A DNA stretch of 50,900 nucleotides, from the NCBI GenBank assembly GCA_019414325.1, contig DXMG01000013.1, forward strand, positions 1 to 50,900, written 5' to 3'. Position 1 is the stretch's first letter; every line of letters starts with the position of its first letter. Position numbers and translations under genes: made by a program. Of the stretch, positions 43,462 through 50,900 are shown one piece after another. The notes beneath the pieces were generated by a model. The model was not told the origin of the DNA and searched no databases. It saw only the letters and a list, made by a program, of their open reading frames with translations. The DNA comes from Collinsella sp. GTDB lineage: Bacteria > Actinomycetota > Coriobacteriia > Coriobacteriales > Coriobacteriaceae.

Positions 43462-43825
43462 TGGTGGAGGCGCGGAGAATCGAACTCCGGTCCACGAAAG
43501 CCCCCTGATTGGCATCTCCAAGCTCAGTCGCTGATTTTGTCTCGGACGCTTTGCGCGCAGCGACACGCTCGCGGCGTCCTAACCGGTTCGGTCTTAGCCT
43601 GCGCCATACCGATTACGTGCGCAGGAGCATTCCCCTAAAATGACGTCGCGCCGGTGTCGGGGAAATCACCGGGTTGACGCGCCGCTATAAACTAAGCAGC
43701 GAGAGCCATAGGCTCAAAAGAAGAGTTGTTGTCAATTCAATTTGACGGTACCCCTGTTTAACGAGGCGAGGAGACCTCGGCTTGCTTCCTCTCTCAGAGC
43801 TATCGTGTCGAAACCAGTCGCCCCC
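43462..43825 (-). ncRNA. ssrA: transfer-messenger RNA (tmRNA)
   Basis: A 364-nucleotide RNA that rescues stalled ribosomes with SmpB. The 5' end GGGGGCGACTGGTTTCGAC and the 3' end GGAGTTCGATTCTCCGCGCC plus TCCACCA form the alanyl-tRNA-like domain; GGGGGCG pairs with CGCCTCC. The tag frame at 43692-43733 reads DNNSSFEPMALAA followed by TAG, with the usual Ala-Leu-Ala-Ala type end. The codon before GAC is ATT, and a TGA stands two codons earlier in frame, so the resume codon is not the common GCA and is probably GAC or ATT. Stem-loops resembling pseudoknots flank the tag region. CCA is encoded. Confidence 0.95.
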
Positions 43826-44062
43826 GAATGTCGGGAAAGTCTGGATAGCATTGGGCACGAGTACCCAACACCCGTCGACTTTTCAAGGAACATACGGGGC
43901 GAGCCCCGCTTGTGGAGTGTTATCTTACCACGTTCTGAAAGCGGACAGCTGTTCTATGCACGAGCTGTGAAGACCCCAATGTGCGCCGCACTTCGCACTT
44001 TTGCTACCGATCTCGTCACGTATATTTTCGCCAAGCACAACTGACCCGTCGAAAGGACCGTT

Positions 44063-44497
44063 ATGGATACCAAACAGCAACTCGTCAATGCCCTCGCAGG
44101 CCTGGGCTCAACCATTACCGAAGCTATGGACGTCATCGAGGGCTTTGTCCCCTGCGGACATCCCGCCCTCACGGTATCGAACGCACTCGTCGCGCTGGAC
44201 GCTGACGATGATGCGGCTCTCGCCCAGCAGCTTGAGACCGTCGAGGGCTTTATCGACCACGTGAGTGAGAACCGCGGCGTGGCCGCCTACCACGGCATCG
44301 AGGTCGAGCTCGCGGGTCCCAAAGTCGATCTGTTCGCAGCAATCCGCGAGGTAGGCGCCCTTATGCAGACCGCAGGCGTCAAGAACACCCAGGTCAACGA
44401 GTGGGTCTACCGCAGTCTGGCAGCACTCGACAACTCCGACGAAAAGGCAGCCGAGCGGCTCGCAGAAAGTCCCGCCATTAAGGCCGAGCTTTTGTAA
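44063..44497 (+). CDS. hypothetical protein, 144 residues
   Basis: Not recognised. A soluble, acidic and largely helical protein without signal peptide, membrane helix or known motif. It has cysteine 31 in VPCGHPAL and otherwise mostly Ala/Leu/Asp/Glu helices. The start is the ATG at 44063, with GAAAGGA upstream. It is divergent from tmRNA and convergent with the toxin-antitoxin pair. The clear ribosome site and codon use like the neighbours support it as a real gene. Confidence 0.7.
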   Translation: MDTKQQLVNALAGLGSTITEAMDVIEGFVPCGHPALTVSNALVALDADDDAALAQQLETVEGFIDHVSENRGVAAYHGIEVELAGPKVDLFAAIREVGALMQTAGVKNTQVNEWVYRSLAALDNSDEKAAERLAESPAIKAELL

Positions 44498-44554
44498 ATA
44501 GCAGACGCGGGCCCCTGGCGCATCGTCGTCCAAGAGGCCCGCAAACAGTTCGCA

Positions 44555-45070
44555 TCAACCGATAGCCGCGCCGCCACGTTCCGCCAAAGCAAGAATTGGC
44601 ATCATTTGACGAGGTGTCTTTGCTGCAAGATCGGCATGTTCGAGCAGCTTGCGATCGTTAGTTACCAAGTAATCAACCTGCGCGCGCTTGCACGCGGCGA
44701 GCACCAAGTTGTCTTCGTAATCGCGATGGAGCGCTAAGTATTTGTCGGCCAGCCAAAGGTCCGACGCATCTGCACCCACGGCCGTGGCGTTTTCGGTCAT
44801 GTTCCGAACAAACGCCAACGCCGCATCGCCAATTGCACGGGCAGACGCCTCGTCAATCGCTCCCCCGCTGGCAAGAACGCTACACTTCAGCTCGTGTTGG
44901 ACAACGTACAGCACGTCCTTAGCGATATGCACCGGGAAGAACAGCAACGCCCCCCTCTCCGTCGCCTGCCCAATAAACGCACGCGCGGCAAGCGACTCGG
45001 CATGGTCGACGCAAAACGAATCAACCCATACGTTGGCGTCTACCATGATTTTGAGAGGTGCCCCACTCAC
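44555..45070 (-). CDS. PIN-domain toxin
   Basis: A 171-residue probable ribonuclease of the VapC/PIN group. The acidic active-site residues are D11 (MVDANVWVD), D120 (DYEDNLVLAA) and D139 (VTNDRKLL). A long helical insertion lies between them. The start is the GTG at 45070, overlapping the antitoxin stop by four bases (GTGA), a sign of translational coupling. AGGGGA lies about seven bases upstream. A PIN nuclease behind an antitoxin-like gene is the standard toxin-antitoxin arrangement. RNA target unknown. Confidence 0.82.
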   Translation of the reverse strand: MSGAPLKIMVDANVWVDSFCVDHAESLAARAFIGQATERGALLFFPVHIAKDVLYVVQHELKCSVLASGGAIDEASARAIGDAALAFVRNMTENATAVGADASDLWLADKYLALHRDYEDNLVLAACKRAQVDYLVTNDRKLLEHADLAAKTPRQMMPILALAERGGAAIG

Positions 45071-45420
45071 TGGATCATCCCCTTTTGGCGATAATGCTCA
45101 TCTATGGCTTCGAAATAGATTGTGTTCCAACCGCGATCGTCGGATACGTGCGACGCAGCGATGCCCAAATCCGCATAAAGCCGGTCGGCCGCTGCCCACG
45201 ACGCGGCGAACGGAGAATCCAGTGCGGCACCCCGTTGCCGGTCGTTAACGGCCTCAAGGATTTCCTCACACGAACCGCCGCCCTGCGCAACCTTGGCCAC
45301 GACTTTTTTAATAAGGTCGGGCAGCGTTCCACCCGAAAGCCGCAACGCTTCCTCGGCGCGCTCTTTAACCGAGCGATCTACGCGAACATTCACCTGCGCC
45401 ATGCTGCCAACGGTAGCCAT
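45067..45420 (-). CDS. RelB/DinJ-like antitoxin of the PIN toxin
   Basis: A protein of about 117 residues with an N-terminal ribbon-helix-helix domain of the RelB/DinJ type: MAQVNVRVDRSVKERAEEAL then RLSGGTLPDLIKKVVAKVAQ. The C-terminal part (DSPFAASWAAADRLYADLG and beyond) would bind and neutralise the toxin. The chosen ATG at 45420 stands directly behind AAGGTGAG; the ATG at 45402 matches the family start better and is an equal candidate. It precedes the PIN gene with a four-base overlap. RelB-type antitoxins usually pair with RelE-fold toxins, so pairing with a PIN nuclease is uncommon. Confidence 0.78.
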   Translation of the reverse strand: MATVGSMAQVNVRVDRSVKERAEEALRLSGGTLPDLIKKVVAKVAQGGGSCEEILEAVNDRQRGAALDSPFAASWAAADRLYADLGIAASHVSDDRGWNTIYFEAIDEHYRQKGMIQ

Positions 45421-45489
45421 CTCAACCTCACCTTCAGCATTTGCTAGCAGTGCTAGTACAAACATATATCCGAGCTAACATCTCGTCAA

Positions 45490-45540
45490 ACAAAAGAAGG
45501 CCTGCACCCTGGCGGCTGCGGTGCCGCCCGAATGCAGGCC
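45490..45540 (-). terminator. terminator of the metal ATPase gene
   Basis: Read leftward, GGCCTGCA (45533-45540) pairs with TGCAGGCC (45499-45506), with an inner GGCGG/CCGCC stem, followed by TTCTTTTG. Confidence 0.85.
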
Positions 45541-45559
45541 ATATACTCAATCGAAAACG

Positions 45560-47635
45560 CTAACGCAGGTACGCCTTTGCGTTGCTCAGGCTGTAGGCGA
45601 TCGTTGAGCCGTTGTGCAGCAGTGACGAAGTCTGCGGAGTGATCATGCCGGTAATACCCAATGCCAACAGCGCCGAGTTGGTGAGCATCACCTTGGAATA
45701 CGAACTCGTCAGACGGTCGATAAGCCCCTGGCTCATGCGGCGTAGGCGCACGATCGCGGCGAGATCCGTGTCGGTCAGGATGATGTCGGCGACCTCCTTG
45801 GCGATGTCGCTTCCACCGCCCATGGCCAGACCCACGTCGGCCAAACCGAGCGCCGGCGAATCGTTGACGCCGTCGCCCACCATGGCAACGTGGCGCCCCT
45901 CGCCCTTAATGCGCTCCACATAGGCGTACTTGTCCTCGGGCAGCAGCTCGGCCTTAAACTCGTCGACGCCTGCCTCGCGAGCAATGCGCTCGGCCGTACG
46001 CTCCGAGTCGCCCGTGAGCATGACCACGTGCTTAACGCCCAACGCGTGCAAGTCGGCGATGGCCTCGCGGACCCCGGGCTTAAGCGGGTCCTCGATACCG
46101 AGCACGCCCACGACAGCGCCGTCGACTGCCAGATACAGCGGCGACAGGCCCTGCATCTGGGACTCGATTTGCTCCTTAATGTCGGACTCGAGCTGCGCGC
46201 CCTCGTCCTCAAACACAAAGTGTGCCGAGCCAATAATTGCGCGACGCCCCTCAATGGACGAAGCAATACCATGCGCCACGATGTACTCGACGGCAGCATG
46301 GCGCTCGCGGTGCTCGAGCCCACGCTCGTGAGCAGCGTTGACCACGGCACGCGCCACCGGATGCGGGAAATGCTCCTCCAAGCAAGCGGAAAGGCGCAGG
46401 ATCTCGTCCTCGCTCCAACCATCGGTGGTGAGTACGCAGGCAAGACGCGGCTGGGCCTCGGTGAGCGTGCCGGTCTTATCAAACACAATAGTGTCGGCCT
46501 TGGCAAACGACTCAAAGTACTTCGCACCCTTGACCATGACGCCCATCTTGGCAGCATCGCTCATAGCGGTCATGACGGCGACGGAGCCCGTGAGCTTAAG
46601 TGCACACGAGTAGTCAACCATCAGTGCCGCTGAGGTCTTGATGAGGCTGCGGGTGGTGAGTGCGACCAGACCCGCGAGCAGGAAGTTCCACGGAACAATC
46701 TTGTTGGCGAGGTCTTCCATGTGCGACTGGCCCTCGGACTTGAGCGAGTCGGCCGTCTGCACGAGCGAGACGATCGAGCGGAGCTTGGTCTGAGCCGTAT
46801 TGGCGCGCACGCGCACCAAGATGCTGCCGTCTTCCACGACGGTTCCGGCGAACACGTCGTCGCCCGCGCTGCGCTCAACGGCAAGCGGTTCCCCGGTCAG
46901 GGTCGCCTGGTTAACCATGGCGCTCCCCTGCTCGACCACGCCGTCAATGCAGATGGACATGCCGGTGCGCACGGCTACCAAGTCGCCGGGCTCAAGCTCG
47001 GTGGCGGCAACGCTTACCTCGGTGTCGCCGACGACTTTTTGCGCCTTGTCGGGCACATCGAGCAGCGAGTTGATGAGCTCGTTTTCGCTCATGGCGCGCG
47101 TGTAGTCCTCGAGCAGCTCGCCCACGTTGAGCAGGAACATCGTCTGCCCCGCGGTGTCGACATCACGCTTGACGAACGAAATGCCGATGGCCGAAGCGTC
47201 GAGCACGGGAACGGTCAGGCGCGGCTGCGCGAGCTCACGGAGGGCGGCGCGCAAAAAGGCCATGTAACCGGCCACGACAAACACCGCACGCAGAGGCGTC
47301 GGCAAGAACCAGCGGCGCGCGTAGTGGGCGCCGATAAGTGTGGCAAGATCCATGACGAGCTTGTGCTTGCGTGGCTCGAGTTGCATCACGTAGCCCGACT
47401 TGGCATCGGCGATAGCTTGAGCATCGAGTGCGCCTAGGGCGTCGAGCACGCTTGCGCGGCGCGGCTCATCGTACTCCAGCGCCATCTGGCCAATGCGGCC
47501 ATACACGCGCACCTTGTGCACGCCATCGATGTCGCCGCCAAGCTTAAGAAGTGCATCGAGATCGCTCTCTGGCACAGGACCCGCCAATTGAAGACGGGTC
47601 CTGCCGGGGATCTCGCTAATAATCGAGAATCTCAT
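45560..47635 (-). CDS. heavy-metal P1B-type ATPase
   Basis: A 691-residue membrane pump. An N-terminal ferredoxin-like domain (about 1-75) lacks the CxxC metal motif of copper and zinc pumps. The actuator motif TGEP is at 247-250. The transmembrane metal motif region reads YSCALKLTG, with S343-C344 in place of CPC. The phosphorylated D386 is in DKTGTLT, an HP pair is at 425-426, and GDGVND is at 586-591. The SC form is unlike classical Cu or Zn pumps, so the ion is uncertain; manganese, iron or cobalt are possible. The start is the codon at 47635 just after the partner gene. It is transcribed together with the small protein at 47654-47899. Confidence 0.9.
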   Translation of the reverse strand: MRFSIISEIPGRTRLQLAGPVPESDLDALLKLGGDIDGVHKVRVYGRIGQMALEYDEPRRASVLDALGALDAQAIADAKSGYVMQLEPRKHKLVMDLATLIGAHYARRWFLPTPLRAVFVVAGYMAFLRAALRELAQPRLTVPVLDASAIGISFVKRDVDTAGQTMFLLNVGELLEDYTRAMSENELINSLLDVPDKAQKVVGDTEVSVAATELEPGDLVAVRTGMSICIDGVVEQGSAMVNQATLTGEPLAVERSAGDDVFAGTVVEDGSILVRVRANTAQTKLRSIVSLVQTADSLKSEGQSHMEDLANKIVPWNFLLAGLVALTTRSLIKTSAALMVDYSCALKLTGSVAVMTAMSDAAKMGVMVKGAKYFESFAKADTIVFDKTGTLTEAQPRLACVLTTDGWSEDEILRLSACLEEHFPHPVARAVVNAAHERGLEHRERHAAVEYIVAHGIASSIEGRRAIIGSAHFVFEDEGAQLESDIKEQIESQMQGLSPLYLAVDGAVVGVLGIEDPLKPGVREAIADLHALGVKHVVMLTGDSERTAERIAREAGVDEFKAELLPEDKYAYVERIKGEGRHVAMVGDGVNDSPALGLADVGLAMGGGSDIAKEVADIILTDTDLAAIVRLRRMSQGLIDRLTSSYSKVMLTNSALLALGITGMITPQTSSLLHNGSTIAYSLSNAKAYLR

Positions 47636-47653
47636 AGTTTGTGCCTGAGAGCG

Positions 47654-47899
47654 TTACTCGGCTGCCTCGTCAGCAGCGGCCTCGCTCTGGGTGATGTAGG
47701 CAGCCTCGGCAACCATGTCATCGACATTGGCCTTGGCCTGCTCGACCATGTCCTGGTAGCAGTTCTTGACGCGCATACCGCACGCGATGCCCTGCACACA
47801 GGCGTTCTTTACCGGAGCGCTGGTGAGCAGCTTGATGCCGGCCGTACCAAGCAGAAAACCGCCACCGACAAGCAGGGTGTTAAACGTCGACTTCTTCAT
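47654..47899 (-). CDS. small membrane-anchored protein next to the P1B ATPase (DUF6110-like)
   Basis: An 81-residue protein with one N-terminal hydrophobic helix (about residues 8-25, LLVGGGFLLGTAGIKLLT). A helical tail follows, rich in Ala, Glu and Asp (MVEQAKANVDDMVAEAAYI). Cysteines 33, 39 and 46 could bind metal. The start is the ATG at 47899, preceded by AAAAGGGAG. It lies 18 bp upstream of the metal ATPase gene on the same strand. It resembles the DUF6110 family that accompanies such ATPases, which suggests a metal-chaperone or regulatory subunit role (inference). Confidence 0.72.
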   Translation of the reverse strand: MKKSTFNTLLVGGGFLLGTAGIKLLTSAPVKNACVQGIACGMRVKNCYQDMVEQAKANVDDMVAEAAYITQSEAAADEAAE

Positions 47900-48045
47900 G
47901 TTGCTTCTCCCTTTTGCCGCACAAGCGCGGCATGGTGCCTTAGCACCCGAGTTCATTAGTTTGCTCGAGCACGCTTTTGAGAACAGTTTAGTATAACTAT
48001 TTGGTCAACAATGGCTAACTTTTTGGAAACTATGGGGGTGAACTC

Positions 48046-48077
48046 AATATGACAAGGGACAGTCCCTTTGTCATATT
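48046..48077. repeat. long hairpin at the ABC transporter 3' end
   Basis: AATATGACAAGGGAC and GTCCCTTTGTCATATT pair with a single bulge around the loop A. It ends two bases before the ABC gene stop. No T-run follows. The GGGACAG-centred hairpin resembles that at 23762-23796 and may be a repeated family. Confidence 0.6.
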
Positions 48078-48078
48078 C

Positions 48079-49836
48079 CTACAGCTGCCAGGCAGCCGCT
48101 TCCTTTTGCAGCGCAACCATGCGGGCGAATTCTCCGCCTGCTGCCTTGAGCTGCGCCGGGGTGCCCTGTTCAGCAACCACGCCATCCTTGAGCACAACGA
48201 TCTTGTCGGCATTTTCCACCGTACGCATGCGATGCGCAATCACGATAACCGTCTTGCCTGCAAGCAGACGGGAGAGCGCCTGCTGTACCACGGTCTCGTT
48301 CTCCACATCCAAGCTCGCCGTCGCCTCGTCCAACAGCACGATAGGCGCGTCTTTGAGCAGCGCACGGGCGATAGAGATGCGCTGGCGCTCGCCGCCGGAC
48401 AGCTTGGAGCCGTTCTCACCGATCATGGTGTCGTAGCCCTGCGGCATACGGCTCACAAACTCGTCGCAGTTAGCGGCACGCGCGGCCGCAAGCACTTCCT
48501 CATCGGTGGCATCACGACGCCCGAGGCGGATGTTTCCCATCACCGTGTCGTCAAAGAGCAGCACGTCTTGGAACACAATGGCGTAGTCTCGCAGCAGCAC
48601 CTCGGGATCAACGCCCGCAACATCCACGCCGCCCACGGTGACCGTGCCTTCGGTAGCATCCCAAAAGCGCGCGGCCAGGCGGCTCACCGTAGACTTACCG
48701 GAACCCGAAGGACCGACCAGCGCCGTGACCTCGCCTTCCTTGGCGGTAAAGCTCACATCGGTAAGAACTTTCTCGCCGGCGCGTCCGTCCTCGCCCGCAC
48801 CATAGCCAAATGCCACATGATCGAACACCACATCGTGGCCCACGGGCTCAAATTTCTCGCTGCCCCGCGCCACAGGCTCTTCCATGATGGAACGCATGCG
48901 CTTGGCAGACGACTCGGCGGCAAACAGCTCGGACACCAGCATCAACGCCTGGTCAAAGGGCGCATAGATACGGCTCACCATAAGCAGGAAGGCAAACATC
49001 ACCAAAAAGTCGACCTGCCCGGAGGCGACCATCGCGGCACCCGCGACCAGCGTGGTGGCAATGCCCAGACGCAGGATGGCAAAGGCGGAGTTGACCAAAA
49101 GCCCGTTAGCGAGCTCGCCCTTGGTGGTCTCGCGCTCCTCGGCATCGATTACGGCGTTGAGCCCCTCAAGATAATGGGCCTCCTGGTTGGTGGCGCGAAT
49201 CTCGCGAACGCAGTCGAGCGTCTCTTGAATCGCCTCGGTAACCTTGACCTTCTCGGCGCGTACGCGATCGAACACCGGGGTCATGGGGCCGCGTGTTAGA
49301 TACAGCACGGCAAAGGCCACGGGAACGCTCCAAAACGCCGCGATCGCCAGCTGCCAGCAAAAGAACAGCGACGCCACGAACACAATGGCGCTTGCGATGA
49401 TGGCACCCCAAAGCTCTCCCAGCACGTGGCTGTAGGCGTGCTCCATGGCCTGAACGTCGCCCATGATGGTCTCGGTTAAATCGGCCAGATCACGACGACC
49501 AAAAAACGACAGCGGCAGTTTGCGCAAGCGCTCGGCAATCTCCATACGCTGCTTGCCGCACTCCTCGTAAAAGATGCAGTAGGTGTAGTAATACTGCTGC
49601 CAGTTAGAGGCAAAGAGCAACACGAAAAAGACCAGAAGGCCGCCCACGATCGGCAGGGCATCCGGCAGGTCGGCGCCAGTGGCGAGATGCTCGACAAAAC
49701 CGGCCATAACCAGGAATAAAAAGCCCATGCCGGCCATGGTAATGAGATTGGTGAGCGTGGTCCAGAAAATGCCGCGTTTTACGCCGGCGACGCCTTTATC
49801 GGATAGGAAATACTTCTTTTGGAATGAGGCGAACAT
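48079..49836 (-). CDS. ABC transporter, membrane-ATPase fusion protein (second subunit)
   Basis: A 585-residue half-transporter. The N-terminal membrane domain has six predicted helices (about 20-310). The C-terminal ATPase has the Walker A GPSGSGKST near 373, the Q-loop region, SGGERQRISIARALL and Walker B IVLLDEATASLD, with a switch histidine in IVIAHRM. The start is the ATG at 49836, directly after the stop of the other subunit, so the two are translated together and probably form a heterodimer. The pair resembles exporter-fold proteins of the YbtPQ/IrtAB and multidrug type. Substrate unknown. Confidence 0.9.
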   Translation of the reverse strand: MFASFQKKYFLSDKGVAGVKRGIFWTTLTNLITMAGMGFLFLVMAGFVEHLATGADLPDALPIVGGLLVFFVLLFASNWQQYYYTYCIFYEECGKQRMEIAERLRKLPLSFFGRRDLADLTETIMGDVQAMEHAYSHVLGELWGAIIASAIVFVASLFFCWQLAIAAFWSVPVAFAVLYLTRGPMTPVFDRVRAEKVKVTEAIQETLDCVREIRATNQEAHYLEGLNAVIDAEERETTKGELANGLLVNSAFAILRLGIATTLVAGAAMVASGQVDFLVMFAFLLMVSRIYAPFDQALMLVSELFAAESSAKRMRSIMEEPVARGSEKFEPVGHDVVFDHVAFGYGAGEDGRAGEKVLTDVSFTAKEGEVTALVGPSGSGKSTVSRLAARFWDATEGTVTVGGVDVAGVDPEVLLRDYAIVFQDVLLFDDTVMGNIRLGRRDATDEEVLAAARAANCDEFVSRMPQGYDTMIGENGSKLSGGERQRISIARALLKDAPIVLLDEATASLDVENETVVQQALSRLLAGKTVIVIAHRMRTVENADKIVVLKDGVVAEQGTPAQLKAAGGEFARMVALQKEAAAWQL

Positions 49837-50900
49837 TTAGGCCTCGCCTCCCTTCGTGACGGCGGCATCCGCGGTCGCTGCAGTGATTTTCCAGCTCGCG
49901 GCCTGTTCGTATTCGGCCCACATCTTGGCATACAGACTCTCTTGGGACAGCAGCTCGGCATGGGTGCCAGCCTCCTGCACGCTGCCCTGGTTGAGCACCA
50001 CGATTTGGTCTGCGCCCACTACAGTCGAGAGTCGGTGCGCAATCATAATGACCGTGCGACCCGCCGCCAGCTTACTAAAGGCGCGCTGGATAAGCGCCTC
50101 GTTCTCGGGATCGGCAAACGCCGTGGCCTCATCGAGCACCACGATAGGCGCATCCTTAAGAATTGCGCGGGCGAGTGCCACGCGCTGGACCTCGCCGCCC
50201 GAAAGATATGCTCCGCCGGCACCGAGCATGGTATTGATGCCCTGCGGGAGCTTGGCCACAATGTCGTCGCACTGAGCTGCGGAGAGGGCAGCACGCACTT
50301 CGTCGTCAGTGGCCGCAGGCTTGGAGGCGCGCACGTTATCGGCAAGTGTTTGTCGGAACAGCTGGTTGGTCTGGAACACGAAGGCGACCTGGTCCATAAG
50401 CTCGTGCGGATCCATATCGCGAACATCCACACCGCCTACGAGCACTCGACCCGAGGAAACATCCCAAAAACGCGGAATCAGGCTTGCGCAGGTTGACTTA
50501 CCGCCACCCGAGGGACCCACCAGGGCGAGGGTGCTACCCGCAGAAACGCTAAAACTCACATGACTGACAGCAGGTGCTTCGGCACCCTCGTAGGTAAAAC
50601 TCACGTCCTCAAATCGCACGTCGCCGCCGGCAGGGTGCTTGGGTTGCACGGGCACGGAGAGCCGCTTGGAATCCATGACGCTTCGGATGCGAGCCAGCGA
50701 ATCGGCACTCATCTGAGAGGCCTCGCCCACAAACATGAGCTTGGTCATGGCCGTCGGCACCACGGCCGAAAATATCGCGTAAAACGTGAAGTTGGTCATA
50801 AAATGCGCGAAGTCCGTCTCGCCCGGCGCCAACAGCAACGCCACGGGCAGCAGGAATGCCACAAGACCATTGAGCGCGGTAAGGTTGAGCACCTGTGGAC
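49837..50900 (-). CDS. ABC transporter, membrane-ATPase fusion protein (partial, first subunit)
   Basis: The C-terminal 350 residues or so of a half-transporter; the 5' part lies beyond the window. The last membrane helices are followed by an ATPase with Walker A GPSGGGKST, signature SGGEVQRVALARAIL and Walker B IVVLDEATAFADPENE. The AFADPENE form after Walker B occurs in YbtP/IrtA-like siderophore-type transporters, which makes iron or siderophore traffic a candidate role (inference). It is adjacent without a gap to the second subunit, whose Walker B region is of the common ATASLD type, so the two ATPase sites are not equivalent. Confidence 0.9.
   Translation of the reverse strand, partial: PQVLNLTALNGLVAFLLPVALLLAPGETDFAHFMTNFTFYAIFSAVVPTAMTKLMFVGEASQMSADSLARIRSVMDSKRLSVPVQPKHPAGGDVRFEDVSFTYEGAEAPAVSHVSFSVSAGSTLALVGPSGGGKSTCASLIPRFWDVSSGRVLVGGVDVRDMDPHELMDQVAFVFQTNQLFRQTLADNVRASKPAATDDEVRAALSAAQCDDIVAKLPQGINTMLGAGGAYLSGGEVQRVALARAILKDAPIVVLDEATAFADPENEALIQRAFSKLAAGRTVIMIAHRLSTVVGADQIVVLNQGSVQEAGTHAELLSQESLYAKMWAEYEQAASWKITAATADAAVTKGGEA

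Overview
The window looks like chromosome of a gut Coriobacteriia, most likely Collinsella. This is inference from high GC, Actinobacteria-like proteins, gut-anaerobe metabolism (type III glutamine synthetase, 6-phospho-alpha-glucosidase with PTS, iron alcohol dehydrogenase) and many small intergenic inverted repeats. No 16S rRNA is present to confirm it.

Left end (1-3072): the integration module of a mobile element. It has a MobC-like gene, a tyrosine integrase, an excisionase-like HTH gene and a divergent XRE repressor with repeated operators. Next to it is a stretch dense in GGGAGTAA motifs, the same eight bases that end guaA. The element therefore appears to sit at the 3' end of guaA, a known type of island hot spot.

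3-19 kb: core and catabolic genes. These are guaA, L-asparaginase, ychF, and an alpha-glucoside or polyol-disaccharide locus (GH4 6-phospho-alpha-glucosidase, PTS EIIBC, zinc alcohol dehydrogenase, GntR regulator). The PTS gene carries an in-frame TAG, so the transporter is broken or read through. An Fe-S protein, a D-2-hydroxyacid dehydrogenase, a glycerol dehydrogenase-like enzyme and an iron alcohol dehydrogenase follow.

19-34 kb: two tandem helical-repeat proteins of unknown function precede a single-chain MurT-GatD fusion, the lipid II amidating enzyme that is two proteins in Staphylococcus and Streptococcus. Then come tRNA-Glu(UUC), glutamine synthetase III and a one-carbon operon, metF - separate MetH reactivation domain - short metH. 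A UPF0210 protein, a methyltransferase and a YhbY protein follow.

34-51 kb: a 999-residue ATPase/BTAD regulator, amino-sugar genes (nagB, PTS IIA, glmM), rplM-rpsI with a clear promoter, a patatin phospholipase, a 62-bp tandem repeat array, tmRNA, a PIN/RelB-like toxin-antitoxin pair, a P1B-type metal ATPase with a small partner protein, and a two-gene ABC transporter cut by the window edge.

Intergenic space is rich in inverted repeats that gene annotation does not explain: a 251-bp and a 215-bp MITE-like element, a 134-bp element with perfect 32-bp arms, the 62-bp tandem array, and a 212-bp direct-repeat pair resembling the tmRNA T-arm. All gene functions are assigned from recognised motifs and family resemblance, without database searches.
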